Part shown: piece after piece, positions 16,345 through 25,390 of the stretch | Position numbering within the stretch: the first letter of the stretch is position 1 | How the letters are laid out: every line of letters starts with the position of its first letter | Origin: Oceanospirillum sp964342385 | Lineage (GTDB): Bacteria; Pseudomonadota; Gammaproteobacteria; Pseudomonadales; Halomonadaceae | Length of the DNA: 64,000 nt | Direction: 5' to 3' | NCBI GenBank assembly: GCA_964342385.1 | Contig: CAYFGP010000014.1 | Coordinates: forward strand, 8,733-72,732 | Notes under the pieces: model-generated | Databases searched by the model: none | What the model was told of the DNA's origin: nothing | What the model saw: the letters and a program-made list of their open reading frames with translations, nothing else | Translations under genes and position numbers: made by a program

Positions 16345-17472
16345 GTGTCATTTCTTAATAATCATAACGGTTTGAATGTGGAATTATTAAATACTGAGTT
16401 TTTGGGGCGCCCTTTGCGTTTAGAGGCCTCAATGGCGGGTTGGCAGGTTTTATATTGGGATAATCAACCTGTGGCCGGCAAAAATGCAGATGGTTATGCC
16501 GATGGTGACTTTGAGCTGAATTTTGAGCTGCTGCAAAGACAGGGGGACCATGAAGAGAAAATTAATTGCAGCTTATGTTTCAACCTATCCTGGCAGCCGT
16601 TTGTTTTTAATTATCAGTTAACGGTTAATAATGGCCTGGTGACTGAGGGACAGCGGGATGTTCACGATATTGAACGTCAGACGCCAGCGGTAAAACCCAA
16701 AGTAAAAAGAGATACCAGCATGATTGGTATGCTATTACTGGGTTTTAAGTTGTTTAAAAGTGCCAAGGTCATCAAGGCCGTGTTAACCGGGGCCAGTCTC
16801 GCCGCGTATTCTTGGCTTTTCTCTTTTCCTTTTGCGCTTAGTTTGATCGCTTGTCTGGTAGTGCATGAGTATGGTCACGTCCGTGCGATGAAGCATTTTG
16901 GTATGCCTACTAAAGGGATCTATCTCATTCCTTTTATGGGCGGTTTGGCGCTCAGTGATGGTAAGATCAATACCCGTTGGCAGGATGTAGTGATCTCGAT
17001 GATGGGACCGTTTTTTGGCCTGGGCATGTCAGTATTAGCTCTATTAGCATACTGGGTCACGGGGGATATCTTTTTTGCCGGGATTGCAGCATTTAACAGT
17101 CTACTCAATCTGTTTAACCTACTGCCCATTCTGCCGTTAGATGGCGGGCATATCTTAAAAAGCATCAGCTTTTCCATGAACAGTGTTGTGGGACTGGTGC
17201 TATGTGCCCTTGGAGCAGGTTTGGGGGTTTTGATCAGCTATAGCTTTGGCTTAGCTCTATTAGGTTTTTTGTTATTGATTGGTAGTGTTGAGATCTTTTT
17301 TGAGTGGAAACAAAGGCATCAAAGCCATCTATTGCCGCTGGACCGTTATGGCCAAATTGTATCTGCCATCTGGTATCTGGTTACGGTTGCAGGCTTGGTG
17401 AGTATTATTATTTATCTGGCGGGAACAGGAGATTCTATTTTAGGTCTACCGCTTAAGATCCTTAATAGCTGA
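16345..17472 (+). CDS. Site-2 protease family (M50) membrane protein
   Basis: A 375-residue intramembrane zinc metalloprotease. HEYGH at residues 174-178 is the HExxH zinc motif, and LPLDGGH with Asp266 supplies the third ligand. Four or more membrane helices surround these. The first 115 residues are a soluble domain that I do not recognise (YADGDFELNFELLQR is typical of it), placed ahead of the protease core. The GTG at 16345 is the start consistent with this domain; the ribosome site is weak. There is no sigma or anti-sigma gene next to it, so its substrate is unknown. It is preceded by the 90-nt structured element. Confidence 0.85.
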   Translation: MSFLNNHNGLNVELLNTEFLGRPLRLEASMAGWQVLYWDNQPVAGKNADGYADGDFELNFELLQRQGDHEEKINCSLCFNLSWQPFVFNYQLTVNNGLVTEGQRDVHDIERQTPAVKPKVKRDTSMIGMLLLGFKLFKSAKVIKAVLTGASLAAYSWLFSFPFALSLIACLVVHEYGHVRAMKHFGMPTKGIYLIPFMGGLALSDGKINTRWQDVVISMMGPFFGLGMSVLALLAYWVTGDIFFAGIAAFNSLLNLFNLLPILPLDGGHILKSISFSMNSVVGLVLCALGAGLGVLISYSFGLALLGFLLLIGSVEIFFEWKQRHQSHLLPLDRYGQIVSAIWYLVTVAGLVSIIIYLAGTGDSILGLPLKILNS

Positions 17473-17551
17473 TTTGCTTACCAGTTACTCTTAATCAAGA
17501 GCGTGTTGTTGCGGTCTAATGCTATTTAATAAAAAAACGATATTAGCTAAT

Positions 17552-17577
17552 AAAACAGGGCCTTGCAGCCCTGTTTT
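17552..17577. terminator. Bidirectional intrinsic terminator
   Basis: Arms AAAACAGGGC and GCCCTGTTTT enclose a CTTGCA loop, followed by further T residues. It serves the convergent M50 and GGDEF-EAL genes. Confidence 0.9.
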
Positions 17578-17599
17578 TCTTTGGTTTTTAGCTGTCTAG

Positions 17600-20134
17600 T
17601 TAAATCATATACTCTTCGCTATCAGTCCTGATTTTGAAACCCTGTTTAATCAGCTTCAGGCAAGCATCTGGAGATATGGGAGAGCTGAAAAAGTAGCCTT
17701 GAATTAGCTCACAATTTCTAGCCTGCAAAAATTCCAACTGAACACTGTCTTCAACGCCTTCAGCGACTACTCGCATACCTAAACCGTGGGCCATCTGAAT
17801 AATCGCTTCAGTCATTACGGTTTCTTCACTATCGTGGCCAATATCGGTAATAAAAGCCCGGTCAATCTTCAGTTTGTCGATAGGGAATTGTTTGAGATAG
17901 CTCAGTGAGGAAAAACCTGTACCAAAATCATCCAGAGCCAAATTGACGCCTAGCTTCTTTAGAGCATCAAGTCGTTTTTTTACCCAATCCAGATGCTTAA
18001 CCGCAACACTCTCTGTAATTTCCAGTTCAAGCCATTGCGCAGGTAAACCTGTTTCCTGCAGAGTTTGTTCGACACCCTGGATAAAGTCATCCTGGTTAAA
18101 TTGAATGCTGGAAACATTGACGGCCATTTTTACTGGATGCCCTGTATCCAGCCAATCTTTGGCTTGTTGGCAGGCTTGTTCTAAAACCCATTGGCCAATC
18201 GGAATAATCAGCTGGCTTTCCTCGGCAATAGGGATGAAGTGAAAAGGGGATATGATCCCTTTTTCCGGATGCTGCCAACGAATCAAAGCTTCTACGCCGT
18301 AAACTAATCCAGTTTGCGGGTTAACCTGGGGCTGATAAACAAGAAATAACTGATCTTCGGTTAATGCCTGGCGTAGGTCTTGTTCTAGTTCTAACTTTTC
18401 TTGTGCCCGTCGCGTCATTTCTGATTCGCAATAGCGATAACAGTCACGCCCCGCTTGTTTTGCTTGATATAGGGCTACATCTGCATTTTTAACGAGCTCT
18501 TCTGAGCGGCTTCCATGCTGAGGGTAAAGAGCTATACCAACACTGATAGTGATATTTACATGCCTTTTCTTCACGGCCAGAGGCTGATTATGGAAGCCTC
18601 TGACTAATTGATCCGCTAATTGTTCAGCCCGGGATTGATGGCATTCAGGTATAACCAATAAGAACTCATCACCGCCAAAACGACTGAGTAAAGCGCCATC
18701 AGGCAGGATGTTTTTTAGCCGTTTGCCAACGACACGTAGAACTTCATCACCAAACGGGTGACCCAAAGAGTCATTCAATGTTTTAAAACGATCAACATCG
18801 ATAAAAAAGACGGCCAGTTGTTGTTTCCGGCTGATCAGGCTGGCGAGTGTTTGCATAAAATCTAATCGATTCGGTAGATCTGTTAGGGCGTCGTGGTAGG
18901 CCAGGTGGCGAATTTGCTCTTCCTGTTGTTTGCTCTGAGTAATATCACGGGTCGCACCACGCATACCCTGAACTTCACCGGAATCATTTTTAATGATGAC
19001 AGCGCTGCTCTTATACCAACGGGTTTCACCCTTACGAGTGATACAGCGAAACTCTATATCATGAAAAAGGTGCTTTTCTGCCAGGGTATCCATAAACATT
19101 TTTTTGATCCAGGGCAGATCGTCTGGGTGAACATGCTCAAAACAAGAGTAACCGATATAGTTTTTAGGGGCTGGGTGACGAGCCAGGTTTTCGCTGATCA
19201 GGGCCTTACGATAAAGTTGCTGATCTTCGCGGGAAAGATAGGTGTAATAACCCTGATTATCGGTTTCCCAGATCATCTCATCAAAGGCAATAACAACATC
19301 TTTGAAACGTTTTTCACTGTCTGATACTTGTTGGTAGGCTTGCGCAACTTCGGAATAAATTTCCTGTAGTTCTCCGGAAAAGCTATTTAAATCTTTTGCT
19401 GACAAATCCCGTCTTTTTACTCGGTAGAGAAACTGCTTAAGGTTTTTCTGAAAGCGTCCCACTACCAGATGGGTGCCTAAGATTCCAAGTAGAATAACCA
19501 GTGAAAATACAGACAGTTGGCGTTGAACAGCTTGACTGAAGGTATCCGCGAAGCCTTTAGCATCGACATTAGCCCAAACATGGCCAATGACTTGGCTATC
19601 ACGAACCAGGGGATAAATAATGGCCAAGACCTTAGTTTGCCTCGTTTGCGATACCGAGGTAAACCGATAGGGGGCTAAGGTTTTATAGACTGATCGAGCC
19701 TGTGAGTTCGTGCGGATATCTTTTAAACCCGCAGGTGCGAAATCAGGTCCAAAAGCCACAATACTATTTAAGCGTTTATTGTAATAGCCTGCACCATAAC
19801 CGGGAAAAGAACTCAAAATCTGTTCTATTTCTGGTTGTAATTGACGGTTCAGTAGGTAAATCAGTTGCTTTTTGGCTTGCTGATTAAGCGCTTCCTGGTC
19901 AGTGGCTGTACTCTGAGTGTGAAGGAAAGGCTGTGCTGTACCGAGTAGGCTTTGATAGCTGTCTAAACGCTTGTCTAATAGTACCGTTAAAGATTCAAGT
20001 TGTTGAAATTGACGTTCCTGCATCTCCAGCCACATCTGGTGAACATGCAAACTGAAAGAGCCTAATGCCGTAAAAATGATTAACAGCATAGTCAACAGGT
20101 AAATTTTGTTTTTTATTGAAAGGTATCGGGTCAT
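17600..20134 (-). CDS. PAS-GGDEF-EAL cyclic-di-GMP signalling protein
   Basis: An 844-residue inner-membrane protein. Two membrane segments (about 10-30 and 205-226) flank a periplasmic sensor region with GYGAGYY and VIGHVWANVDA elements. A PAS/PAC domain follows (about 275-400, ending RGATRDITQSKQQE). A diguanylate cyclase domain has an intact GGDEF near residue 483 and an EAL phosphodiesterase domain has EALIRW near 613. Key EAL elements (LELEITES, LALDDFGTGFSSLSYL, KIDRAFI) are present, so both activities may be intact. Its neighbourhood with H-NOX and hnoK makes it a possible output of NO signalling (inference only; it is separated by the M50 gene and lies on the other strand). Confidence 0.93.
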   Translation of the reverse strand: MTRYLSIKNKIYLLTMLLIIFTALGSFSLHVHQMWLEMQERQFQQLESLTVLLDKRLDSYQSLLGTAQPFLHTQSTATDQEALNQQAKKQLIYLLNRQLQPEIEQILSSFPGYGAGYYNKRLNSIVAFGPDFAPAGLKDIRTNSQARSVYKTLAPYRFTSVSQTRQTKVLAIIYPLVRDSQVIGHVWANVDAKGFADTFSQAVQRQLSVFSLVILLGILGTHLVVGRFQKNLKQFLYRVKRRDLSAKDLNSFSGELQEIYSEVAQAYQQVSDSEKRFKDVVIAFDEMIWETDNQGYYTYLSREDQQLYRKALISENLARHPAPKNYIGYSCFEHVHPDDLPWIKKMFMDTLAEKHLFHDIEFRCITRKGETRWYKSSAVIIKNDSGEVQGMRGATRDITQSKQQEEQIRHLAYHDALTDLPNRLDFMQTLASLISRKQQLAVFFIDVDRFKTLNDSLGHPFGDEVLRVVGKRLKNILPDGALLSRFGGDEFLLVIPECHQSRAEQLADQLVRGFHNQPLAVKKRHVNITISVGIALYPQHGSRSEELVKNADVALYQAKQAGRDCYRYCESEMTRRAQEKLELEQDLRQALTEDQLFLVYQPQVNPQTGLVYGVEALIRWQHPEKGIISPFHFIPIAEESQLIIPIGQWVLEQACQQAKDWLDTGHPVKMAVNVSSIQFNQDDFIQGVEQTLQETGLPAQWLELEITESVAVKHLDWVKKRLDALKKLGVNLALDDFGTGFSSLSYLKQFPIDKLKIDRAFITDIGHDSEETVMTEAIIQMAHGLGMRVVAEGVEDSVQLEFLQARNCELIQGYFFSSPISPDACLKLIKQGFKIRTDSEEYMI

Positions 20135-20657
20135 CCTGAATCCTGATTTCTGCCGTAGAACTGCTTTATTATTCGTTTGAAGCGATTTAAAGAGCCCCTC
20201 TGCTGGAGTAAGAGGGCGCTGGCTTCTTTGACGCCTTCGTTATTTTTTAGTTAATTATTAATCAGGTATAGAGATTTTAGCGCTTATTAATGGAGCCTTC
20301 CCCTTGTAAAAAGTATGTTTTTTGTAACTTTTGTTTAATCAAATTTTGTTAAGAGGATTAGAGGAACAAATGGAGCGGGAGAAATTGAGATTTTTTCCTC
20401 TGTGTCAGATCTAATATCACAGCGAAAAAGCAATCTATCACCTGTTATGCTTGAACTTGCAGAAAATATTGGCCGTAAAAGAGGGAGGTGGTGTCTGTCG
20501 AACATTTCGGGCTTAGCGATCAAAAAATCCTTGATCACTATCTGAAGTAGTGATGTGGGGTACATGAAACAGTGGCAACAGGGTACACTGCGCGCGTAAT
20601 AGATCTGCTAACTTTGACCCAAAAGACTGATAATCAGTCTAGTAAGAGAGCTCTGAC
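20135..20657. other. Intergenic region, divergent GGDEF-EAL and recQ-like genes
   Basis: This 523-bp stretch contains no convincing gene; a 76-codon minus-strand frame at 20335-20565 has no ribosome site or recognisable product. It must hold the promoters of both flanking genes. Just before the helicase ATG there is an AAGAGAG ribosome site. No repeat or terminator was seen. Confidence 0.6.
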
Positions 20658-22649
20658 ATGGAAAACTCAGTCACGACTTCAGCTGCAATTGATCCGCAGC
20701 TGGTACAAAATCTAAAAGAAGTGTTCGGTTTTGATGGTTTTCGTCTTGGACAGGGACAGACGGTTCAGCAGCTTTTATCCGGACACTCTTCACTGGCAAT
20801 CTTCCCTACGGGTTCTGGTAAATCTCTGTGTTATCAATTTACCGCTTTGCAGTTACCTCATCTAACACTGGTGGTATCGCCATTATTAGCGTTGATGAAA
20901 GATCAGCTCGAGTTTTTACAGCAAAAGGGCATTCCTGCGGCGAGTATTGACTCCACGTTAAGCTCCGAACAGCATCAGCAAGTGATGTCACAGATCCGCT
21001 CGGGACAATTAAAAATTCTGATGGTGTCGGTAGAACGCTTTAAAAACGAGCGTTTCCGTCAATTTATTGAAACTATACCTATCTCTATGCTGGTAGTGGA
21101 TGAAGCTCACTGTATCTCTGAGTGGGGTCATAACTTCCGTCCGGATTACCTGAAACTTCCCAGTTATCAGCAGCAGTTAAAGATTCCTCTGGTATTGCTA
21201 CTTACGGCCACCGCAACGGCCAAGGTTAAGCGGGATATGGCGCAGAAATTTAATATTCTGCCTCAGCATATCGTGCAGACGGGTTTCTATCGTAACAACC
21301 TGGATCTAACCGTTTTGCCAGTTAATGCCGGTGTTGGTGTTGGAGACAGCGGAAAAAAACAGCAGCTATTGTCGCTGGTTAGTCAGCAACAGGGCAGCGG
21401 TATTGTTTATGTCACATTGCAAAACAGTGCTGAGCAGATTGCTGATTTTCTAGCGCAACAAGGTATCAATGCGCAGGCTTACCATGCAGGTTTGCCGGAT
21501 GAAAAGCGTCAACAGATTCAGCAGGACTTTATGTCGGGCAAGGCTCAGGTAATTGTTGCCACCATTGCCTTTGGTATGGGCATCGATAAATCTGATATTC
21601 GTTTTGTCATCCACTTCGACCTGCCAAAATCCATCGAAAACTACAGTCAGGAGATAGGTCGTGCGGGGCGTGATGGCCAATTATCTTACTGTATTACTCT
21701 GGCTGATTTGGATGGTATTCCTGTGCTGGAAAACTTTGTCTACGGCGATACGCCAGAGCTTAATGCAGTTGAAGCGGTAATCAATAATATCCGTACTGAA
21801 ACCGCAGACGATAAATGGGAGCTGCAGCTTGTCACTCTGTCCAATGCCACAAATGTGCGTCAGCTGCCATTAAAAACACTTTTGGTTCAACTTGAGCTGA
21901 TGGGCGTTTTACAGTCGCTTTATTCCTATTTTGCCGAATTTAAGTATCGTTTTTCTGTTAGCCAGCAGGATATCTTGCAGCAGTTTAAAGGGGAGCGTCA
22001 GGCATTCCTACAGGCTGTTTTTCAGAATACGGATATGAAAAAGGTTTGGGGGCAACCAAACTTTGATCTTATTTATCAGCACTACGGGGCGGATCGCGCA
22101 CGAGTGATCAGCGCACTGGAGTATCTGCAGGAAAAAGGCATGATAGAGATGTCAGCCAGTAAGATGACCGAAGTTTTTCGTGTGGATAGTGAAAAGCTTA
22201 ACTCAGCGGATCTAGCTCAGCAGTTACAACATTACTTCCAAGAGAAGGAAACAAAAGAGATCCAGCGTATCGGTACCTTGGTGCGTTTTTTTCAGTTGGA
22301 TCGCTGTCTGAGTTATAACCTGGCTCGTTACTTTGATGATAGAGCTGCACCAGAGCAATGTGGCCATTGCTCGGTTTGTCGTGGTCAGGTGGCCAAGTTG
22401 GGTTATAGCCAGCCGCCAAGATGGCCCGATGATACTCAGCTGATATCTAACCTGAGCGAATTTATTCAGCATCTGTCCTCTAAGACAGGACAGCAAACCA
22501 GCCTGGAAAGCTGTTGTCGCTTTCTGGCTGGTCTGACCAGTCCTCTTTTTACCCGCAATAAAGTGCGTCAGTTGCCTGGTTTTGGTAGCTGTGAAGTGCT
22601 GAGATATACCGAGATTCGCGATAAAGTGCTCGCGTTAAATCTGTTATAG
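20658..22649 (+). CDS. RecQ-family ATP-dependent DNA helicase
   Basis: A 663-residue superfamily 2 helicase. It has Walker A FPTGSGKSLCYQ near residue 50, the DEAH box in VVDEAHCISEWGHNFRP near 150, motif III LLTATAT, and motif VI QEIGRAGRDG. A C-terminal zinc-binding cluster ends CGHCSVC, followed by about 65 residues that do not look like an HRDC domain. Canonical gammaproteobacterial RecQ carries HRDC, so this is probably a second RecQ-like helicase of the short RecQ type, acting in recombination or replication repair. I give no symbol for that reason. It has its own promoter region and ends 49 bp from a convergent aminotransferase gene. Confidence 0.9.
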   Translation: MENSVTTSAAIDPQLVQNLKEVFGFDGFRLGQGQTVQQLLSGHSSLAIFPTGSGKSLCYQFTALQLPHLTLVVSPLLALMKDQLEFLQQKGIPAASIDSTLSSEQHQQVMSQIRSGQLKILMVSVERFKNERFRQFIETIPISMLVVDEAHCISEWGHNFRPDYLKLPSYQQQLKIPLVLLLTATATAKVKRDMAQKFNILPQHIVQTGFYRNNLDLTVLPVNAGVGVGDSGKKQQLLSLVSQQQGSGIVYVTLQNSAEQIADFLAQQGINAQAYHAGLPDEKRQQIQQDFMSGKAQVIVATIAFGMGIDKSDIRFVIHFDLPKSIENYSQEIGRAGRDGQLSYCITLADLDGIPVLENFVYGDTPELNAVEAVINNIRTETADDKWELQLVTLSNATNVRQLPLKTLLVQLELMGVLQSLYSYFAEFKYRFSVSQQDILQQFKGERQAFLQAVFQNTDMKKVWGQPNFDLIYQHYGADRARVISALEYLQEKGMIEMSASKMTEVFRVDSEKLNSADLAQQLQHYFQEKETKEIQRIGTLVRFFQLDRCLSYNLARYFDDRAAPEQCGHCSVCRGQVAKLGYSQPPRWPDDTQLISNLSEFIQHLSSKTGQQTSLESCCRFLAGLTSPLFTRNKVRQLPGFGSCEVLRYTEIRDKVLALNLL

Positions 22650-22698
22650 CTCAGCGTCATTATTACGGCTTCCAACTGATTTCAATTCGTCAATAAAG

Positions 22699-23997
22699 TT
22701 AATCGTGATCCTGTGTAAGCCACTGACAGATACGTCGAGTGGCTTCTACAACGGGATAACAGTAGATCTCCAGGAAGTCATCGTTGACGTTATTACCTCT
22801 GGCTATCGCATGTAGTGCATCATCGCCATCAAAATCCACACAAGCGATTCGGACAGAAAACTCATTCTTAGGTCGACCAAAGACACTACCCGGTAAACAG
22901 GCTACCCCTGTATCGGCCAATAAACGTTCACACATCTGCATGCTGTCGGTAATGCCTTTGGCTTCAATAGCCGCTCTTAATGGCTCGAAGTTAGGGAATA
23001 GGTAGAAACCACCTTTAGGTTCTGCCACCTCAACACCAATCGCAGAGAGTTCGCGCCAGGTATGAGTACATAAGGCCGCCAGAATTTCCCGGCAATACTC
23101 TAGGTAACTGTCCATCTCTGTGCTTTGCTCATAGGCCTTGATCGCCGCAAATTGAATCGGCGCTGAGGTAGAGGTAAAGGTTTCACTGGCTACAGAGGTC
23201 ATGGGTTCCAGTAGCCAACTCAGATTCTCAGGGAAAACAAAGGCCCCTAAGCGCCAACCACCAGCGCCTGCCCATTTACTGATACCGTTGCTGATAATGG
23301 TGCCTTCAGGATAGAAGCGCGCAATAGAAACATGGTTACCTGAAAAAGTAACGCCACCATAGATTTCATCAGACAGAATCAGTACCCGGTATTTTTTGGC
23401 TACTTCAGCAATCTCTTTCAGCTGATCCTCGCTATAGGTCATGCCCGTAGGGTTACCGGGATAGTTAAGGATCATAAGACGGGGTAGGTCGGGATCAGTC
23501 TGGCACAGTTTCTCCAGCTCATCAGGTGTAACACCTAAACCGGTTTCAATCGCCGTTGGCAACCAGTGCAATTTACGCCCAATTATTCTTGCCTGAGGGG
23601 CATAAGAAACCCAACTAGGTGCTGGGATTACCAGATCACCGTAATAGGTCAGCTGAAGAATAAACATTAGCTCCTTACTGCCAGGGCCTACCAACACATG
23701 ATCTGCGTTGTAGTCCAAGCCCTGAGTTCTTTCGTAATAATCAACAATAGACTGCCTGAGTTCAGGCAATCCTTTTACCATCAGGTAGTCTTTTTGAAAG
23801 GCGTTTTCCTGTAGGGCTTGGGTCATAATCTCAGGCACAGGAAAAGGTGACTGACCCAGACCCAGTTTAAATACCTCATGACCCTCTTTGGCCATCTCTT
23901 TTGAAAGGTCATTAATGGCAACGGTAGCTGATTGATGCATACCGCGGATATTCAGATTGATATGTGTTGCAGGTGAAAAAGCTCTATCAAGGTCCAT
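22699..23997 (-). CDS. PLP-dependent class I/II aminotransferase
   Basis: A 432-residue fold-type I aminotransferase. The PLP lysine lies in SNGISKWAGAGGWRLG, with ILNYPGNPTG and LILSDEIYGG (the Asp that binds the PLP ring nitrogen) ahead of it and an Arg near the end (FSVRIACVDF) for the substrate carboxylate. It belongs to the aspartate/aromatic aminotransferase-like group and transfers amino groups between an amino acid and a keto acid in the cytosol. The exact substrate cannot be read. The C-terminal tail after the Arg is about 45 residues longer than in most relatives. The gene is monocistronic. Confidence 0.85.
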   Translation of the reverse strand: MDLDRAFSPATHINLNIRGMHQSATVAINDLSKEMAKEGHEVFKLGLGQSPFPVPEIMTQALQENAFQKDYLMVKGLPELRQSIVDYYERTQGLDYNADHVLVGPGSKELMFILQLTYYGDLVIPAPSWVSYAPQARIIGRKLHWLPTAIETGLGVTPDELEKLCQTDPDLPRLMILNYPGNPTGMTYSEDQLKEIAEVAKKYRVLILSDEIYGGVTFSGNHVSIARFYPEGTIISNGISKWAGAGGWRLGAFVFPENLSWLLEPMTSVASETFTSTSAPIQFAAIKAYEQSTEMDSYLEYCREILAALCTHTWRELSAIGVEVAEPKGGFYLFPNFEPLRAAIEAKGITDSMQMCERLLADTGVACLPGSVFGRPKNEFSVRIACVDFDGDDALHAIARGNNVNDDFLEIYCYPVVEATRRICQWLTQDHD

Positions 23998-24268
23998 ACT
24001 AAATCCCTTATGGGGCTATGCTGTAGGGTAGGGAATCAAAATAGACCAATATTGAGCATCAGGATCGATGCGACAATATTGGCTACATTTGATGAGTATA
24101 GGAAAGACTCAGCACAACGAAGATTTGAAATTAAGCCGCTGGTTATTTTGGGCTCTAATCAATGAACATGGAGTCATGGTCGTATCAGTCGTCATCTGAG
24201 ATAGATTTTGTTTGGTAAACGTTATTAGCGGATTAGCTAAGGTGAAAATGGATGGGCAGGAGCTGAAT

Positions 24269-25195
24269 ATGCGATTAGTTAGACAAGGATTTTTCTTTCA
24301 ACAGTCTTGCTTTAGGCTGTGTGTATCGGGCTGTTGCATTTTCTTTATCTTTGCGTTCGTAGTGCTATTTGTCCCGGTCAATAAAGCGCATGCAGTGACT
24401 CAGGTTGAGATTATTGCCGATGATAATTATCCGCCGTTTTCCTATCGTAAAGGATTCCATTCCGTTGGGCTTTATCCGCAGATTTTAAATGCGGTGTTTG
24501 CCAAGATGCCTAAGTATCAAGTGATTATCAGACCTTTGCCTTGGCGACGGGGATTGACCATGATGCGAATGGGTACGGGTTTTGCCATTTTTCCGCCTTA
24601 TTTTTTCCCAGAGAAAAGACCCTATCTGGCCCATTATTCAGCACCTTTGCTGCAGGAACAGGTGACGCTATTTTGCAGTCGCCAATATCTAGAGTTGTTG
24701 AGAATAAAGCTTGATAGAGAAACCCTGCACTGGCCTGATGATTTCGAGGGTGCGGTGATTGGTATCAATCCAGGTTATCTCTTACTGGATGATGCATTTT
24801 GGCAACGGCATAGATCCGGCTTTTACCGGATAGAAGAGGGTATTAATAATCGCAAAAACCTATTAAAGGTCGCTTCGGGACGTATGAGCTGTTTGGTAAA
24901 TTCCCGTATGTCAGTATTTTGGGATCTGCAAAATCTGCTGCAGGAGCAGGCAGATATCCAGCCAGATCAGGTCGTACAGGTTACTGTTCTAAGCTCACAA
25001 CAGGGCTATCTTGCCTTTTCTCTGGATAAACTGCGTCGTTACTCCTACCGTTCGGACTTTATCCGTTCTTTTGAGCAGGCCTTTAATGAGTTGAAAAGCA
25101 GTGGAGAGCTACAACAAATTGTTCTGAGTTTTGAACAAAGCCTCAGAACACAAGCACCACTGGATAAAGAATTACATTTTACCGAGGAGCCTTAG
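24269..25195 (+). CDS. Periplasmic solute-binding protein, family 3-like
   Basis: About 308 residues, with a signal peptide (hydrophobic core about 18-38, cleavage near AHA-VT) and a family 3 binding-protein body (IIADDNYPPFSYRKGFHSVGLYPQ, then RPLPWRRGLTMMRMG). The open frame begins with TTG at 24212, but the ATG at 24269 has AGGAG six nt upstream and leads straight into the signal peptide. There are no transporter partners. It resembles the orphan binding protein at 9726-10559. The ligand is unknown. Confidence 0.78.
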   Translation: MRLVRQGFFFQQSCFRLCVSGCCIFFIFAFVVLFVPVNKAHAVTQVEIIADDNYPPFSYRKGFHSVGLYPQILNAVFAKMPKYQVIIRPLPWRRGLTMMRMGTGFAIFPPYFFPEKRPYLAHYSAPLLQEQVTLFCSRQYLELLRIKLDRETLHWPDDFEGAVIGINPGYLLLDDAFWQRHRSGFYRIEEGINNRKNLLKVASGRMSCLVNSRMSVFWDLQNLLQEQADIQPDQVVQVTVLSSQQGYLAFSLDKLRRYSYRSDFIRSFEQAFNELKSSGELQQIVLSFEQSLRTQAPLDKELHFTEEP

Positions 25196-25390
25196 TTTAC
25201 GTTTGAACAGGCTCGCTAAACATACGCAAACAACTAACCCAGGTAATAACACAGGCAAAAAGCGCTTTTATCTTAGCCATACTCTGGCATCTGAATGCTG
25301 TTCTGGCATAATAGCCCGCTTTCAACAACAGCCTGTTTTTATCATCTACCACCTAAGGCTGTTGAATCACGAATTTATGGGGTCTAAGCC

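Noticed and set aside
20335..20565. 76-codon minus-strand frame before the helicase gene
   Set aside because: No ribosome site or recognisable product and atypical composition; probably chance.
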